A DNA stretch of 64,000 bases from Neoalteromonas flava (lineage in GTDB: Bacteria; Pseudomonadota; Gammaproteobacteria; Enterobacterales; Alteromonadaceae). Shown here piece by piece: positions 47,332-56,632 of the stretch. The position numbers and the translations under genes were made by a program. The stretch is from NCBI RefSeq assembly GCF_002807685.1, contig NZ_PEAX01000003.1, positions 124,001 through 188,000 of the forward strand. Direction: 5' to 3'. Each line of letters begins with the position of its first letter. Positions within the stretch are counted from its first letter, which is position 1. Under the pieces are notes generated by a model. The model made no database searches. It was not told the DNA's origin and was given only the letters and a program-made list of their open reading frames with translations.

Positions 47332-48492
47332 TTATGTTGCTAACACAACTCGATTTCTGCCAGCGGATTTTGCTTGATATAACGCAACATCCGCTCGTTT
47401 AATTAATTCTGGTATCGTTTCGTTCTCTTGACATTCAGCGACTCCAAAGCTTGAGGTGAAATGAATATTCTTGCCTTGATATTCTACTCCAAATCCTTCA
47501 ATTGCAGCTCGCAAACGTTCGGATAATTCCAATGTGTCTGTAATCGTATTCCCTGCTACCAATACAATAAACTCTTCTCCTCCTAAACGGCAGCATATGT
47601 CACTATCGCGAACCAGTGATGTCAACAATTCGGATACTTTGCTTAGTACGAGGTCGCCGGCTTCATGCCCATATGAGTCATTAATTTTTTTAAAAAAATC
47701 GATATCTATTGCGATCGCAGTCAACGTAGTTCCTTCTGCGAAGCCCAAGTTAACTTGCATTTCCATGCCTCTTCGATTGGACAAGCCGGTGAGCGGATCT
47801 TTATTTGATAACTCAGTCACCTTTTTCTTTTCATTAATCAGGAGGCCGGTGGTTACACCGAGTCCAATGAATACAAATGATACCGCTTGGGAAAAAACAG
47901 TCACTGCAAACAGTTGCTTCACATCGTCAGATGTCATTACCCAAACTATCTGAAAAACAGCGACACACTGGACGATTAATATGGCGGCCATCACTAGAGC
48001 GGTGCCACAGTTTCGTTTGAATTGGCCTTGCCGCACCATCGTAAAAGTTGCATACGGAAGCAGCGTTAAGGCGAAAAATGCTTCAACCAAGGCGAAAACG
48101 GGAATTGTGCTTATATTTACAGCCGTAAGGCTGAAAACTATCGCTAAAATTATTACCCGTTTGACGTGCAAAAGGCCATCAGAATAATGATTTATCACAG
48201 CCAAATAAAGCATTGCGCATGATACGCAGAATGCGACAACGCTGCCACCCAGCAACGTTGGAACTACTCCCTCAACAGCTAGCCAAGTAGCAAAAAAACC
48301 AACGGTGCCAAATAAAAAGTAAAATTTAAAAAACTTTAAAGAAGTGGTGTATAAGAATGTCTTAGAAATTCGAATGAATATAAAGGTACATGCTAGAACC
48401 GCGCTTAAAATCACTACGAAAAACCCCGTGGTGAAAACGTCTTTGTAAAGCGTTAGGTCCATAACAATGAGCTCGTTGTAAAAGTACTTCAT
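47332..48492 (-). CDS. Membrane diguanylate cyclase
   Basis: 386 residues. Six or seven hydrophobic segments fill residues 12-220 and form an unclassified membrane sensor. The GGDEF domain starts LSNKDPLTGLSNRRGMEMQV, with the active loop CRLGGEEFIVLV near residue 300 and an RDSD I-site five residues before it, so it should make c-di-GMP with product inhibition. An upstream methionine choice exists (48492 or 48462). It points towards tRNA-Pro, 117 bp away, and has no operon partner. Confidence 0.9.
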   Translation of the reverse strand: MKYFYNELIVMDLTLYKDVFTTGFFVVILSAVLACTFIFIRISKTFLYTTSLKFFKFYFLFGTVGFFATWLAVEGVVPTLLGGSVVAFCVSCAMLYLAVINHYSDGLLHVKRVIILAIVFSLTAVNISTIPVFALVEAFFALTLLPYATFTMVRQGQFKRNCGTALVMAAILIVQCVAVFQIVWVMTSDDVKQLFAVTVFSQAVSFVFIGLGVTTGLLINEKKKVTELSNKDPLTGLSNRRGMEMQVNLGFAEGTTLTAIAIDIDFFKKINDSYGHEAGDLVLSKVSELLTSLVRDSDICCRLGGEEFIVLVAGNTITDTLELSERLRAAIEGFGVEYQGKNIHFTSSFGVAECQENETIPELIKRADVALYQAKSAGRNRVVLAT

Positions 48493-48997
48493 TAATCTTA
48501 CATCATGAAAAACATCTCATCAGCATATTATGCCGCTCAGGATCCATTGAAATATAAAGGTTCATTGGCAAGTATTACTAGCGTTCCATTTTTGCTACCG
48601 ACTTGGCTCTGTGACACCTGAATTTAGGGTTTGCTTAATGCTTTCCCAATAGAGGCTTTATAGGCATTAGTGACTTAAATGTCCTAAGCAACGGTGGATT
48701 TTGGGGCTAAGTTGAAATCTAAATTGTGATACGAGAAAGTCCGTGCCTTGGTGCGTTGAAGTAAGGGGTTATTTCATGGTTTACGCGCAAGGATCAAAAT
48801 CTCGTTGGATTATATAGTTATCAAGAGTTTTCGTTAGTATCTTTAACCTACAGATTTACAATCGGTTTCAAGATAGGCACTCAGCTGTTTTTTCAAAATT
48901 CATTAAAGTTAATTCTTCATGTTGATAAGAGACCTAGCATAACAGACCGAGTCAACTATACTTTTTATTAGCGATTATTAGGAAGGGTGACAGCCAA
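48493..48997. other. 505-bp region with no recognisable gene
   Basis: All frames are short and broken. It must hold the promoters of the diguanylate cyclase (minus) and the globin (plus). A TATACT-like -10 lies near 48957, without a convincing -35. Composition is AT-rich and it may contain decayed sequence, but nothing could be named. Confidence 0.4.
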
Positions 48998-49456
48998 ATG
49001 TCTTTAACTAAACGCCAAATTTTCTTGATCCAAAGCAGCTTTCAAAAAGTCGCTCCTATTTCAGAAACAGCCGCTACTTTGTTTTATCGCAAACTATTCG
49101 AGTACGATCCAAGCCTGAGGCCGCTTTTCAAGAATGACATGAAGTCTCAAGGAAAAAAACTAATGATGACTCTGGGTACAGCTGTAAAAGGCTTGTCAGA
49201 TATCGACGCTTTGGTACCTGTGTTGCAAAATTTGGCGATAAAACACGTAGATTATGGAGTGAAAGTTGAAGATTATACTCCCGTAGGGAACGCGTTGATC
49301 TATGCCTTGAGTCAAGGTCTTAGGACTGATTTTAATCAGGAAGTAAGGCAAGCTTGGGTAGATTTATTCCGATTGGTCGCTGAAGTGATGAGAAGTGCTG
49401 CGTATTCGAATTACAATGCCAGTACCTATAAAAACATCAAGCGTTATAACTTCTAA
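48998..49456 (+). CDS. Single-domain globin
   Basis: 152 residues with the globin pattern LIQSSFQKVAPISETAATLF in helix A-B, YDPSLRPLFKND (CD region with Phe), and LAIKHVDYGVK carrying the proximal His of helix F. It lacks the reductase domain of flavohaemoglobin. It resembles Vitreoscilla-type or nerve-globin-like bacterial haemoglobins that bind O2 or NO. GGAAGGGTGACAGCCAA precedes the ATG. It lies beside metal-related genes and a decayed fragment; no NorR or NsrR site was seen. Confidence 0.82.
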   Translation: MSLTKRQIFLIQSSFQKVAPISETAATLFYRKLFEYDPSLRPLFKNDMKSQGKKLMMTLGTAVKGLSDIDALVPVLQNLAIKHVDYGVKVEDYTPVGNALIYALSQGLRTDFNQEVRQAWVDLFRLVAEVMRSAAYSNYNASTYKNIKRYNF

Positions 49457-49469
49457 GCCATCAAGCATT

Positions 49470-49643
49470 CATGACAATATTTTAACTATTGCTGCAAGAA
49501 ATAAATTGAGGTTTGTTCCTTTAATACGTGCAGGCAACGGACGAGTATTACTTTCTAATTCGATTTCAATTGAAATAATAGTTGCGTTGGCCATTTCGAC
49601 GGTCACTGCTACATTAACAACAATTGTTGGTCCTGCCTCTTAA
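49470..49643 (+). pseudogene. Possible remnant of a heavy-metal RND pump C-terminus
   Basis: The frame LRFVPLIRAGNG...IEIIVALAISTVTATLTTIV ends in GPAS and TAA at 49643. It lines up by pattern with the last two membrane segments of CusA/CzcA-type pumps (LGFIPMA..GAGAEVQRP then VVIGG..STLLTLVVLPA), spaced alike. The conserved GAEVQRP is lost and no upstream pump sequence remains, so it would be a decayed stub. It begins within 20 bp of the globin stop. Assignment is by eye only. Confidence 0.35.
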
Positions 49644-49660
49644 AAACAAGAAGAGTGAAT

Positions 49661-50452
49661 ATGAAAAAAATAAAGATGCAACAATTGCTCATCCGCTGGA
49701 TATGTTTGCTTAGTAGTGTAATCACTTTAGAAGTGTATGCTCATGATACGTTTCTAATGCCCGTCCAAGGGACATATCCAATAAGTGGTAAGGTCGAGAT
49801 TAGGATGTCCAGTGGGCTATCGTTTCCAGAACAAACTTGGGGTATTGATGAACGTCGAATTGATTTCACCACTCTCAAGTTAAATGGAGAAACAATCGAT
49901 ACTCCAACGTTTGCACTAACCAAAGATTATTTATCGTTAGGTTTCATAGCACCCCAAAATGGCGTAGTCACAGTCGCAATCAGTACCAAGGCTCGTTCAG
50001 GTGCTATTGATAATGAAAACGTAGATGGATATTTAGATGAAATTGGTGCAACGTCACGCGTAAGAGAGGCATTTCAAGCATTGCCAGGAAAGCCTTCCCT
50101 GCAAAGAAGCTACGTTAAGCATACGAAGACCTTTTTGTGTATTGAGCTTTGTGATTTTGGCTTAGAATTTTTGTCTAAGCCAGTCGGACAAAAATTAGAG
50201 TTCGTAGGAACGAAAGAGTCCAAAAGTATTTTTGAGCTTGTTTATCAAGGTGACCCTCTTCCTAATCATCCGGTAGAAGTAAAGAACACGGCTAAAGAAG
50301 CAATTACGCTCATCACAGACCAATACGGGAAAGTGGATATAAAGGGAATACTTTCTGGGACTTTGATGCTAGCAGCCATAGCACTTAAAGTGCCCGATAA
50401 TGCCGACGGACTTTATCATAGTGATCAGGCAACGCTAGTTTTGGTGCGATAA
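49661..50452 (+). CDS. DUF4198-family periplasmic protein
   Basis: 263 residues from ATG 49661 (GTG 49655 also in frame). A signal peptide ends near VYA-HDTFLMP; the His right after the cleavage site is a hallmark of DUF4198 proteins, some of which are linked to nickel or cobalt uptake. Two Ig-like beta domains follow; the second (about 180-260) has VYQGDPLPNHPVEV and ITDQYGKVDIKG. The HDTFLMP start could bind copper or another metal, which would fit the neighbouring copA, but this is inferred. Separate from copA by a promoter. Confidence 0.75.
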   Translation: MKKIKMQQLLIRWICLLSSVITLEVYAHDTFLMPVQGTYPISGKVEIRMSSGLSFPEQTWGIDERRIDFTTLKLNGETIDTPTFALTKDYLSLGFIAPQNGVVTVAISTKARSGAIDNENVDGYLDEIGATSRVREAFQALPGKPSLQRSYVKHTKTFLCIELCDFGLEFLSKPVGQKLEFVGTKESKSIFELVYQGDPLPNHPVEVKNTAKEAITLITDQYGKVDIKGILSGTLMLAAIALKVPDNADGLYHSDQATLVLVR

Positions 50453-50625
50453 ATATTGTTTTTTCGCCCCTCATTGTTTCACTCCACTGTTCTTGTAAAG
50501 TCGATGTTTAGAAAGATGACTATAAGTGTTAGGTTCAATCATTCGCGATGTTACTTTACCTCACTTTTTTTCCAAAAGAAGAAGGTGCATCTACTTCTGC
50601 AGGTCGTCTCTAATTCATTGGAGGC

Positions 50626-50656
50626 TTGACCTTAGAGTCGCTCTAAACAATAAATT
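50626..50656 (+). promoter_or_regulatory. MerR-family (CueR-like) promoter of copA
   Basis: TTGACC (-35, 50626-50631) and TAAATT (-10, 50651-50656) are 19 bp apart, the overlong spacing that MerR-family activators correct. The spacer holds the dyad TTAGAG-TCG-CTCTAA (50632-50646). The metal-sensing regulator itself is not in the window. Confidence 0.7.
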
Positions 50657-50691
50657 CATGAGATCAAAATCATGACTGAGGAGAGAGTAAG

Positions 50692-52962
50692 ATGTCAGAA
50701 AAAGCTTCGAAAACGCAGCGGAATATTACTCTACAAATAGAGGGTATGAACTGCGCTTCATGTGTTCGGCGAGTCGAGTTAGAACTTGCAAAAGTGCCTG
50801 GCGTTAGCCGCGCAATAGTAAATCTAGCAGCGAGTAAAGCAAACATCTATTTTGACTTACAGCCTACGCCGCAAGAATTGGTCGATGCGGTAGAAAAAGC
50901 CGGATATTCAGCGCACTATGTTGAATATGAGTCTGCTGAGTATGAAACTGCAACAGTCGTTAAAGACAAAGAGCAAGCAATGTTAAAAAGAGATCTAATG
51001 CTTGCAGCCGTGCTTACTCTACCGGTTTTTGTCCTGGAAATGGGAGCTCATTTAGTGCCCTCAGTTCATCACTATATCGCCACAACGATAGGGATGCAGG
51101 TGAATTGGTATATTCAATTTGTTCTGGTCTCTATTGTGCTAGCTGTTCCGGGCCGTCGCTTCTTCAAACAAGGCTTACCTGCGCTTCTCAGAAGATCGCC
51201 AGATATGAATTCACTAGTCGTGGTCGGGACATCATCAGCCTATATATTCTCTGTAGTCGCAACATTCATCCCTGCGGCTTTACCAACAGGAAGCCGAAAT
51301 GTTTACTATGAAGCCGCAGCAGTCATTATTACACTTATTTTGTTAGGTCGATTACTTGAGGCGAGGGCAAAGGGCAAGACTTCTCAGGCTATACAACGGC
51401 TGATAGGGTTACAAGTAAAAACGGCATTAGTCGTGCGCGATGAAAAGCGTATTCATATACCAATCAGTGAAGTAAGTGTTGATGATATTGTAGAAATCCA
51501 TCCAGGCGAAAGCATTCCTGTGGATGGGGAGGTGATAAATGGAAGTAGCTATGTCGACGAATCAATGGTGACTGGAGAGCCTGTTCCCGTTGAGAAGCAA
51601 GTAGGAAGCTTAGCTGTCGGCGGAACGATAAACCAAACCGGCGCATTGACGGTTAAAGTCAATGCAGTGGGTACAAATACTGTTTTGGCTAAAATAATTC
51701 GCTTGGTAGAGGGAGCGCAAGGGGCGAAGTTACCTATCCAAAGTTTAGTAGATCAAGTAACAATGTGGTTTGTTCCCGCCGTTATTAGCTTATCGGCGCT
51801 TACCTTTTTTGTTTGGCTAATATGGGGACCTCCCGGGACTGTTAGTCTCGCGCTTGTAAACGCGGTCGCAGTTTTGATCATTGCCTGTCCTTGTGCGATG
51901 GGACTGGCCACGCCAACGTCCATCATGGTTGGCACCGGGAAGGGGGCTGAGATGGGGGTGCTTTTTCGTAAAGGCGAAGCGCTACAGCAACTTAAAGATA
52001 CCAAACTCATTGCCATGGATAAAACGGGAACCCTTACGAAAGGTAGACCAGTGGTTACCGACTTCTACCCAAAAGATAGCTTCTCCAATGATAGAGTGCT
52101 GGCGCTCATCGCCGCAGTAGAAGACAAATCAGAGCATCCAATTGCTCAAGCGATTGTAGAAAAGGCTAGATCGCAAGAGCTGGACCTCCATGAAGTATCA
52201 GATTTTGAATCTGTAACCGGCTTTGGAGTAAAAGGCATGGTAGACGATATTCGGGTGGAGATTGGAGCAGATCGTTTGATGGCTCAGCTAGGTATCGACA
52301 CATCATACTTTTCAGATGTCGCGAAACGGCTTGGGAATGAAGGAAAGTCGCCCTTTTATGCAGCATTAAACGGCGAGCTCGCGGCTATCATTGCAGTGGC
52401 AGATCCAATCAAAGGTGGGGCAGCGGAAGTCGTGCGCAATCTTCATCAGTTAGGTGTTCAGGTAGTGATGCTCACCGGAGACAATCGACGCACTGCAGAG
52501 GCAGTAGCGCACCAGATAGGCATTGACCGCGTGGTCGCTGAAGTATTACCAGAAGGCAAGCTAAACACACTGAAAAAACTCAGGGATGAATTCGGATGTA
52601 TTGCTTTTGTTGGCGATGGTATTAATGATGCACCAGCGTTGGCCGAAGCAGATGTAGGCATCGCAATCGGATCTGGTACTGATATTGCGATTGAGGCCGC
52701 CGACGTGGTGCTTGTTTCTGAAAGCTTGAATGGAGTTGCAAATGCGATTGTGTTATCAGCTGCGACTATTCGCAATATTAAACAGAATTTATTTTGGGCA
52801 TTTAGTTATAACATTATTCTAATTCCAGTTGCGGCAGGAGTATTATTCCCAACTTATGGTTTACTTCTTTCACCGATATTGGCTGCAGGTGCCATGACGC
52901 TATCATCCCTATTCGTGATCGAAAATGCGTTGCGGTTACGAAAATTCAAACCTAATAATTAA
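50692..52962 (+). CDS. copA: Copper-exporting P1B-type ATPase
   Basis: 756 residues. It pumps Cu(I) out of the cytoplasm. One N-terminal heavy-metal domain has GMNCASC (Cys21 and Cys24). Eight membrane segments; the transport motif [11 protein letters not shown] (about 397) places CPC in TM6. The phosphorylation site DKTGTLTKG is at D443, HP motif at SEHPIAQA, and [10 protein letters not shown] is near 641. The C-terminal NP and MxxSS-like residues fit the P1B-1 copper subgroup. AGGAGAG lies about 9 nt before the ATG. Controlled by the MerR-type promoter upstream. Confidence 0.95.
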   Translation: MSEKASKTQRNITLQIEGMNCASCVRRVELELAKVPGVSRAIVNLAASKANIYFDLQPTPQELVDAVEKAGYSAHYVEYESAEYETATVVKDKEQAMLKRDLMLAAVLTLPVFVLEMGAHLVPSVHHYIATTIGMQVNWYIQFVLVSIVLAVPGRRFFKQGLPALLRRSPDMNSLVVVGTSSAYIFSVVATFIPAALPTGSRNVYYEAAAVIITLILLGRLLEARAKGKTSQAIQRLIGLQVKTALVVRDEKRIHIPISEVSVDDIVEIHPGESIPVDGEVINGSSYVDESMVTGEPVPVEKQVGSLAVGGTINQTGALTVKVNAVGTNTVLAKIIRLVEGAQGAKLPIQSLVDQVTMWFVPAVISLSALTFFVWLIWGPPGTVSLALVNAVAVLIIACPCAMGLATPTSIMVGTGKGAEMGVLFRKGEALQQLKDTKLIAMDKTGTLTKGRPVVTDFYPKDSFSNDRVLALIAAVEDKSEHPIAQAIVEKARSQELDLHEVSDFESVTGFGVKGMVDDIRVEIGADRLMAQLGIDTSYFSDVAKRLGNEGKSPFYAALNGELAAIIAVADPIKGGAAEVVRNLHQLGVQVVMLTGDNRRTAEAVAHQIGIDRVVAEVLPEGKLNTLKKLRDEFGCIAFVGDGINDAPALAEADVGIAIGSGTDIAIEAADVVLVSESLNGVANAIVLSAATIRNIKQNLFWAFSYNIILIPVAAGVLFPTYGLLLSPILAAGAMTLSSLFVIENALRLRKFKPNN

Positions 52963-53058
52963 GCTGATTGCAAAGTTTACTTCGGCAGCTAGAAATATCT
53001 TAATGGTAAATGGTCTTATCTCCGAGGGAGGTAAAGTCTTATAGAAATTGTGATAGAC

Positions 53059-53211
53059 ATGTTTTTTACACTTTGCACCCTTTATTTCAAAAATCCACAT
53101 GCAAGATACTGCGTCGACGATGGGCAGTTTATCAATCAACTTTTCATTTATTGGTTTTTGCCAACAATATTGCTGTACGTATTACTGATGAACGATAGGA
53201 AGAAGTTCTGA
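53059..53211 (+). CDS. Possible small membrane protein
   Basis: A 50-residue frame, MFFTLCTLYFKNPHARYCVD through FIYWFLPTILLYVLLMNDR to a KKF end. It has one or two hydrophobic segments and a basic cytoplasmic tail, which is plausible for a small membrane protein. No Shine-Dalgarno precedes the ATG and a competing frame overlaps, so this may be chance. It lies 97 bp after copA. Confidence 0.25.
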   Translation: MFFTLCTLYFKNPHARYCVDDGQFINQLFIYWFLPTILLYVLLMNDRKKF

Positions 53212-53355
53212 CGCAGTCTTCTCACGCACTATTGGGGCAAATGTGGTCGGCGTCAACGGGAATGAATGTTATTGATGAGATCCGCGTGGAGCTTGAACTT
53301 ACGTCAGGAAGTTTAATTACATTTAGCTAAGCCGATTGAATGAGGTCGCATAAGT

Positions 53356-53397
53356 TTTGTTTACTGGCTCTTTGTAAACGAAGAGCCAGTAAACAAA
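53356..53397. repeat. Perfect 17-bp inverted repeat with 8-nt loop
   Basis: Arms TTTGTTTACTGGCTCTT (53356-53372) and AAGAGCCAGTAAACAAA (53381-53397) around TGTAAACG. It lies in the 490-bp gap between copA and the M24 gene, about 55 bp past the latter's stop. No T-run adjoins either side, so it is not a standard terminator. The rest of 52963-53451 shows only scattered short frames, possibly decayed. Confidence 0.8.
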
Positions 53398-53451
53398 GGA
53401 TGACCTAATAGTTGTGCACTTAAGCTAGCCACATTGTTTTGGCAAGCTCAG

Positions 53452-54684
53452 TTAAGCACCCAGACCAAATGGGTCATCAATGCTATGAGAGGGTTCAGTA
53501 AACCACCGAGGTCCTTGTGTAGTGATGTAGAAGTGGTCTTCTAGACGGATCCCAAACTGATCCGGTACCACTATCATTGGTTCATTACTAAAACACATGC
53601 CTTGGCCAAGTATTTGTGGATTATCTTTAACCAAATAGGGCCATTCATGAATATCCATGCCTAATCCATGCCCAGTGCGGTGAGGGCAGCCAGGCAATTG
53701 ATAGTCAGGTCCTAATCCAACAGACGTAAGATAGGTGCGCGCCGCATCATCAACAGCACCACAAGTAGCGCCAAATTGAGCCGCATTAAATGCAGCTAGC
53801 TGAGCTGCCTTTTCATGTTGCCACATTGCTCGCTGGTCTTTAGTGGCATCGCCATAGACATAGGTGCGGGTAATATCTGAGTGATAGCCATTCAGCCGGC
53901 AACCTGTATCGATCAGCACAACGTCACCATATTTTAAGGTTTGTGGCGCTTTTACACCGTGCGGGAATGAAGAGGCGACTCCAAATAGTACAATACAGAA
54001 TGAACTCCCAGATGCACCGACCTTTTTATGGGCCTGATTAATAAAGGTTTCCACCTCTGTGGTTGTGATCCCTTCGTGAAGTATACTAGCCGCGGCTTGA
54101 TGCACTTTTAGCGTCATATTCATGGCCGTTTGAATGATGTTGAGCTCTTGCTCTGATTTGTGCATTCGGCAATGCGCTGTGACGCTTTTTGCATTGATTA
54201 TCTGGTAGCTATTGTGGACGGCATTAAGCCCGTCATAAATAAAAAACGGTGCGTTTTCATCCATGCCGATGGTAGCCGTTTTGCTAATTCCCAAGTCCGA
54301 AAGTAGGGAATGCAACCACTCAAATGGGTTTTCATGTTCGTGCCAAAGGATGGTAGGAGCCTGAACAACCATTGCGTCTTTTATTGAACCGAGCTCAAAA
54401 TGAGGTGCAATGAAATCAAGTTCACCAGTCGCGGTTAACACAGCGCCGACAAGCCGCTCACTAGGATACCATTGCAAGCCAGTGAAATATGCCAAGCTGG
54501 TTCCGGCATTTAAATAGATTGCATCAATAGCATGGGTACGCATGTATGCCTGGGCTTTGCTGATCCGCTGGTGGTACTCCTCAACCTGAATAGGTACCAG
54601 CGCAGTTGTCATGTCTTCTAATTCAGCCAGTGCTTGTTCGGTTGTTTTGCCACCCACACCAATAGGCAGTATTTGTGATGTCAC
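53452..54684 (-). CDS. M24-family metallopeptidase (Xaa-Pro aminopeptidase type)
   Basis: 410 residues. A creatinase-like N-terminal domain (30-170) precedes the pita-bread peptidase. Metal ligands in order: LIDTGCR (Asp), SDITRTYV (Asp), PHRTGHGLGMD (His), FSNEPMI (Glu) and RLEDHFYIT (Glu). It probably removes N-terminal residues before proline or cuts Xaa-Pro dipeptides in the cytoplasm. It lies 16 bp after the DUF885 gene in the same direction, so the two may form a peptide-degrading pair. Confidence 0.88.
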   Translation of the reverse strand: MTSQILPIGVGGKTTEQALAELEDMTTALVPIQVEEYHQRISKAQAYMRTHAIDAIYLNAGTSLAYFTGLQWYPSERLVGAVLTATGELDFIAPHFELGSIKDAMVVQAPTILWHEHENPFEWLHSLLSDLGISKTATIGMDENAPFFIYDGLNAVHNSYQIINAKSVTAHCRMHKSEQELNIIQTAMNMTLKVHQAAASILHEGITTTEVETFINQAHKKVGASGSSFCIVLFGVASSFPHGVKAPQTLKYGDVVLIDTGCRLNGYHSDITRTYVYGDATKDQRAMWQHEKAAQLAAFNAAQFGATCGAVDDAARTYLTSVGLGPDYQLPGCPHRTGHGLGMDIHEWPYLVKDNPQILGQGMCFSNEPMIVVPDQFGIRLEDHFYITTQGPRWFTEPSHSIDDPFGLGA

Positions 54685-54700
54685 GCGTAAACCTCTCTTT

Positions 54701-56533
54701 TTAAGCCGCAGCGAGTTGCTTGGCGATCCAGTTGTTAATCCGCTTTTCTAATATAGACAGGGGTAAAGCTCCACCACCAATCACTTGGTCGTGAAAAGTA
54801 CGGATGTCAAATTTGTCACCCAGTTTTTTCTGTGCTCTATCCCGTAACTCTATGATTTTTAGTCGGCCAATCATATAGGCGGTTGCTTGTCCGGGCCAAA
54901 CAAAATAACGCTGTACCTCCGTGCGCATAGATATCTCAGAACGCGGGGAGTTTTGCTTGAAGAACTCAAATGCTTGTTCTTCGGTCCAGCCTTTGGCGTT
55001 AATTCCGGTGTCGGCGACTAAACGTATCGCGCGCCATATCTCAAGCACGAGTCGGCCAAAATCTGAATAAGGGTCGTCAAAAGCTCCCATCTCTTTGGCG
55101 AGTAATTCGCTATACACCGCCCATCCTTCAACAAATCCAGTAAATGAAGCTTGTGTGCGAAATGCCGGCACGTTATCTAACTCTTGAGCAATCGAGATTT
55201 GCATGTGATGACCAGGGTTTCCTTCATGATAAGCTACCGCTTCCATTTCAATGATTGGCATCGCCGTCATGTCAGAGAGATGCGCGTAATAGGTGCCGGG
55301 ACGAGAGCCATCTGGAGTGCCGGCATAATAATGCTGTGCCATGCCCGCTTGCTCTCGGAAAGGCTCTACGCGTCGAACTACAAGGTCAGCTTTAGGTAAT
55401 ATGCCAAAGTAGTTAGGAAGTAATTTAGTGAGCGAAGCTAGGTAGTCCCTAGAATCTCGAAGATATGCCTCACGGCCATCATCGGTATCCGGATAAAAGA
55501 AGCGGCGGTCGTCTTTGTTGTCCCGCACAAGCTTGAAAAAGTCTTGCAAGCTCCCCTCAAAACCCACCTGATCCATGATGTTTTGCATGTCTTTGCGGAT
55601 GCGCTGTATTTGCTTAAGGCCTAGCTCGTGGATTTCATCGGCGGTCATCGACGTAGTATTTTGGATTTGCAATGTTGCAGCGTAGTAATTTTTACCATCG
55701 GGTAAAGCGCTCACACCTTGAGCGATATCAGATACATTGACGATATCCTCCTGCAGCCAGCGTATTACATTCTGATATGCTGTTTGAAAATTAGATTTTA
55801 ATTCGTTGCTGACCTCTTTCTCTAATTCATATGTCTGCGCTTTGTTGATCTTACCAGCTTCCAGCAGTTGCCTTATTTCTTGTTTGGCATCAGCGTATAA
55901 TGGTGAATCGGAAGTGCTGTTATCAAAGGGACGTCCGCTAAGCAGATTTTTGCAGTGCTGTATTACCTCTAGATAAGAAAATTTTGGTGGGCGTACATCT
56001 TTCGCAGCGTTTTGCTTGGCTCTAACTAACAGTTGCTCAATCGCTCTTGATAGTTCTTTAATACGACTGATGTAGGCACGCATATCGTCAATAGAGCCCA
56101 CTTTATGACTGTTTATTAAAAAGTTAGGGAGCCTGACATGGATCCCTTCCATTTGATGAAATATGTAACGGTTATAGCGGAATTGGTAGGACAGCTGCGC
56201 ATGTTCGGCCTGCTGCATAAACACATCGAAAGACGTTTGCTCTTCTGGTGATAGGCGAAGATAATCAAACTGCTGCTCAAGCTCTGCCGCTGACAACGTA
56301 AACCAACTAACACGCTTGAGCTCAGCTTCTTCGCTCATGTCGTCGATATCGGCATAGCCATCCTTAAGACCAAGACGAGTACGCATAATGGGCGAGAATT
56401 TCAGATACTCTTGATATTTTTGTGCAAACCATTCTCTTAACTTTTCGCTTCTTAATTCATTTGTCTTAGAGTCAGCGATAACTGGCAGGGCGGTCATGAT
56501 GGTGAAAGTGAAAGCGATGACATATTTGAACAT
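54701..56533 (-). CDS. DUF885 family periplasmic protein (putative metallopeptidase)
   Basis: 610 residues from ATG 56533, chosen because it starts a clear signal peptide (MFKYVIAFTFTIMTALPVIA); the frame is open 30 codons further up without one. The conserved YHEGNPGHHMQ (HExxxGHH) is the DUF885 hallmark and looks like a zinc site; relatives include X-Pro dipeptidyl-type peptidases. Later motifs GFVEGWAVYSE and WPGQATAYMIGRLKI are also typical. The pairing with an M24 enzyme supports peptide turnover, but no substrate is known. Confidence 0.8.
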   Translation of the reverse strand: MFKYVIAFTFTIMTALPVIADSKTNELRSEKLREWFAQKYQEYLKFSPIMRTRLGLKDGYADIDDMSEEAELKRVSWFTLSAAELEQQFDYLRLSPEEQTSFDVFMQQAEHAQLSYQFRYNRYIFHQMEGIHVRLPNFLINSHKVGSIDDMRAYISRIKELSRAIEQLLVRAKQNAAKDVRPPKFSYLEVIQHCKNLLSGRPFDNSTSDSPLYADAKQEIRQLLEAGKINKAQTYELEKEVSNELKSNFQTAYQNVIRWLQEDIVNVSDIAQGVSALPDGKNYYAATLQIQNTTSMTADEIHELGLKQIQRIRKDMQNIMDQVGFEGSLQDFFKLVRDNKDDRRFFYPDTDDGREAYLRDSRDYLASLTKLLPNYFGILPKADLVVRRVEPFREQAGMAQHYYAGTPDGSRPGTYYAHLSDMTAMPIIEMEAVAYHEGNPGHHMQISIAQELDNVPAFRTQASFTGFVEGWAVYSELLAKEMGAFDDPYSDFGRLVLEIWRAIRLVADTGINAKGWTEEQAFEFFKQNSPRSEISMRTEVQRYFVWPGQATAYMIGRLKIIELRDRAQKKLGDKFDIRTFHDQVIGGGALPLSILEKRINNWIAKQLAAA

Positions 56534-56632
56534 AAGGGCACAGGTTGAGAGCTTAATGCTGAATTCTGCACACACATGCCTATAGTTTGTCAATGTGCGA
56601 GTTGGCGTATCACTCCCGCACAACTTAAAGCT

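Noticed and set aside
49395-49643. 82-residue gene overlapping the globin end
   Set aside because: The first third is a shadow of the globin frame, with no start signal; only the last part has a possible meaning as a pump relic.
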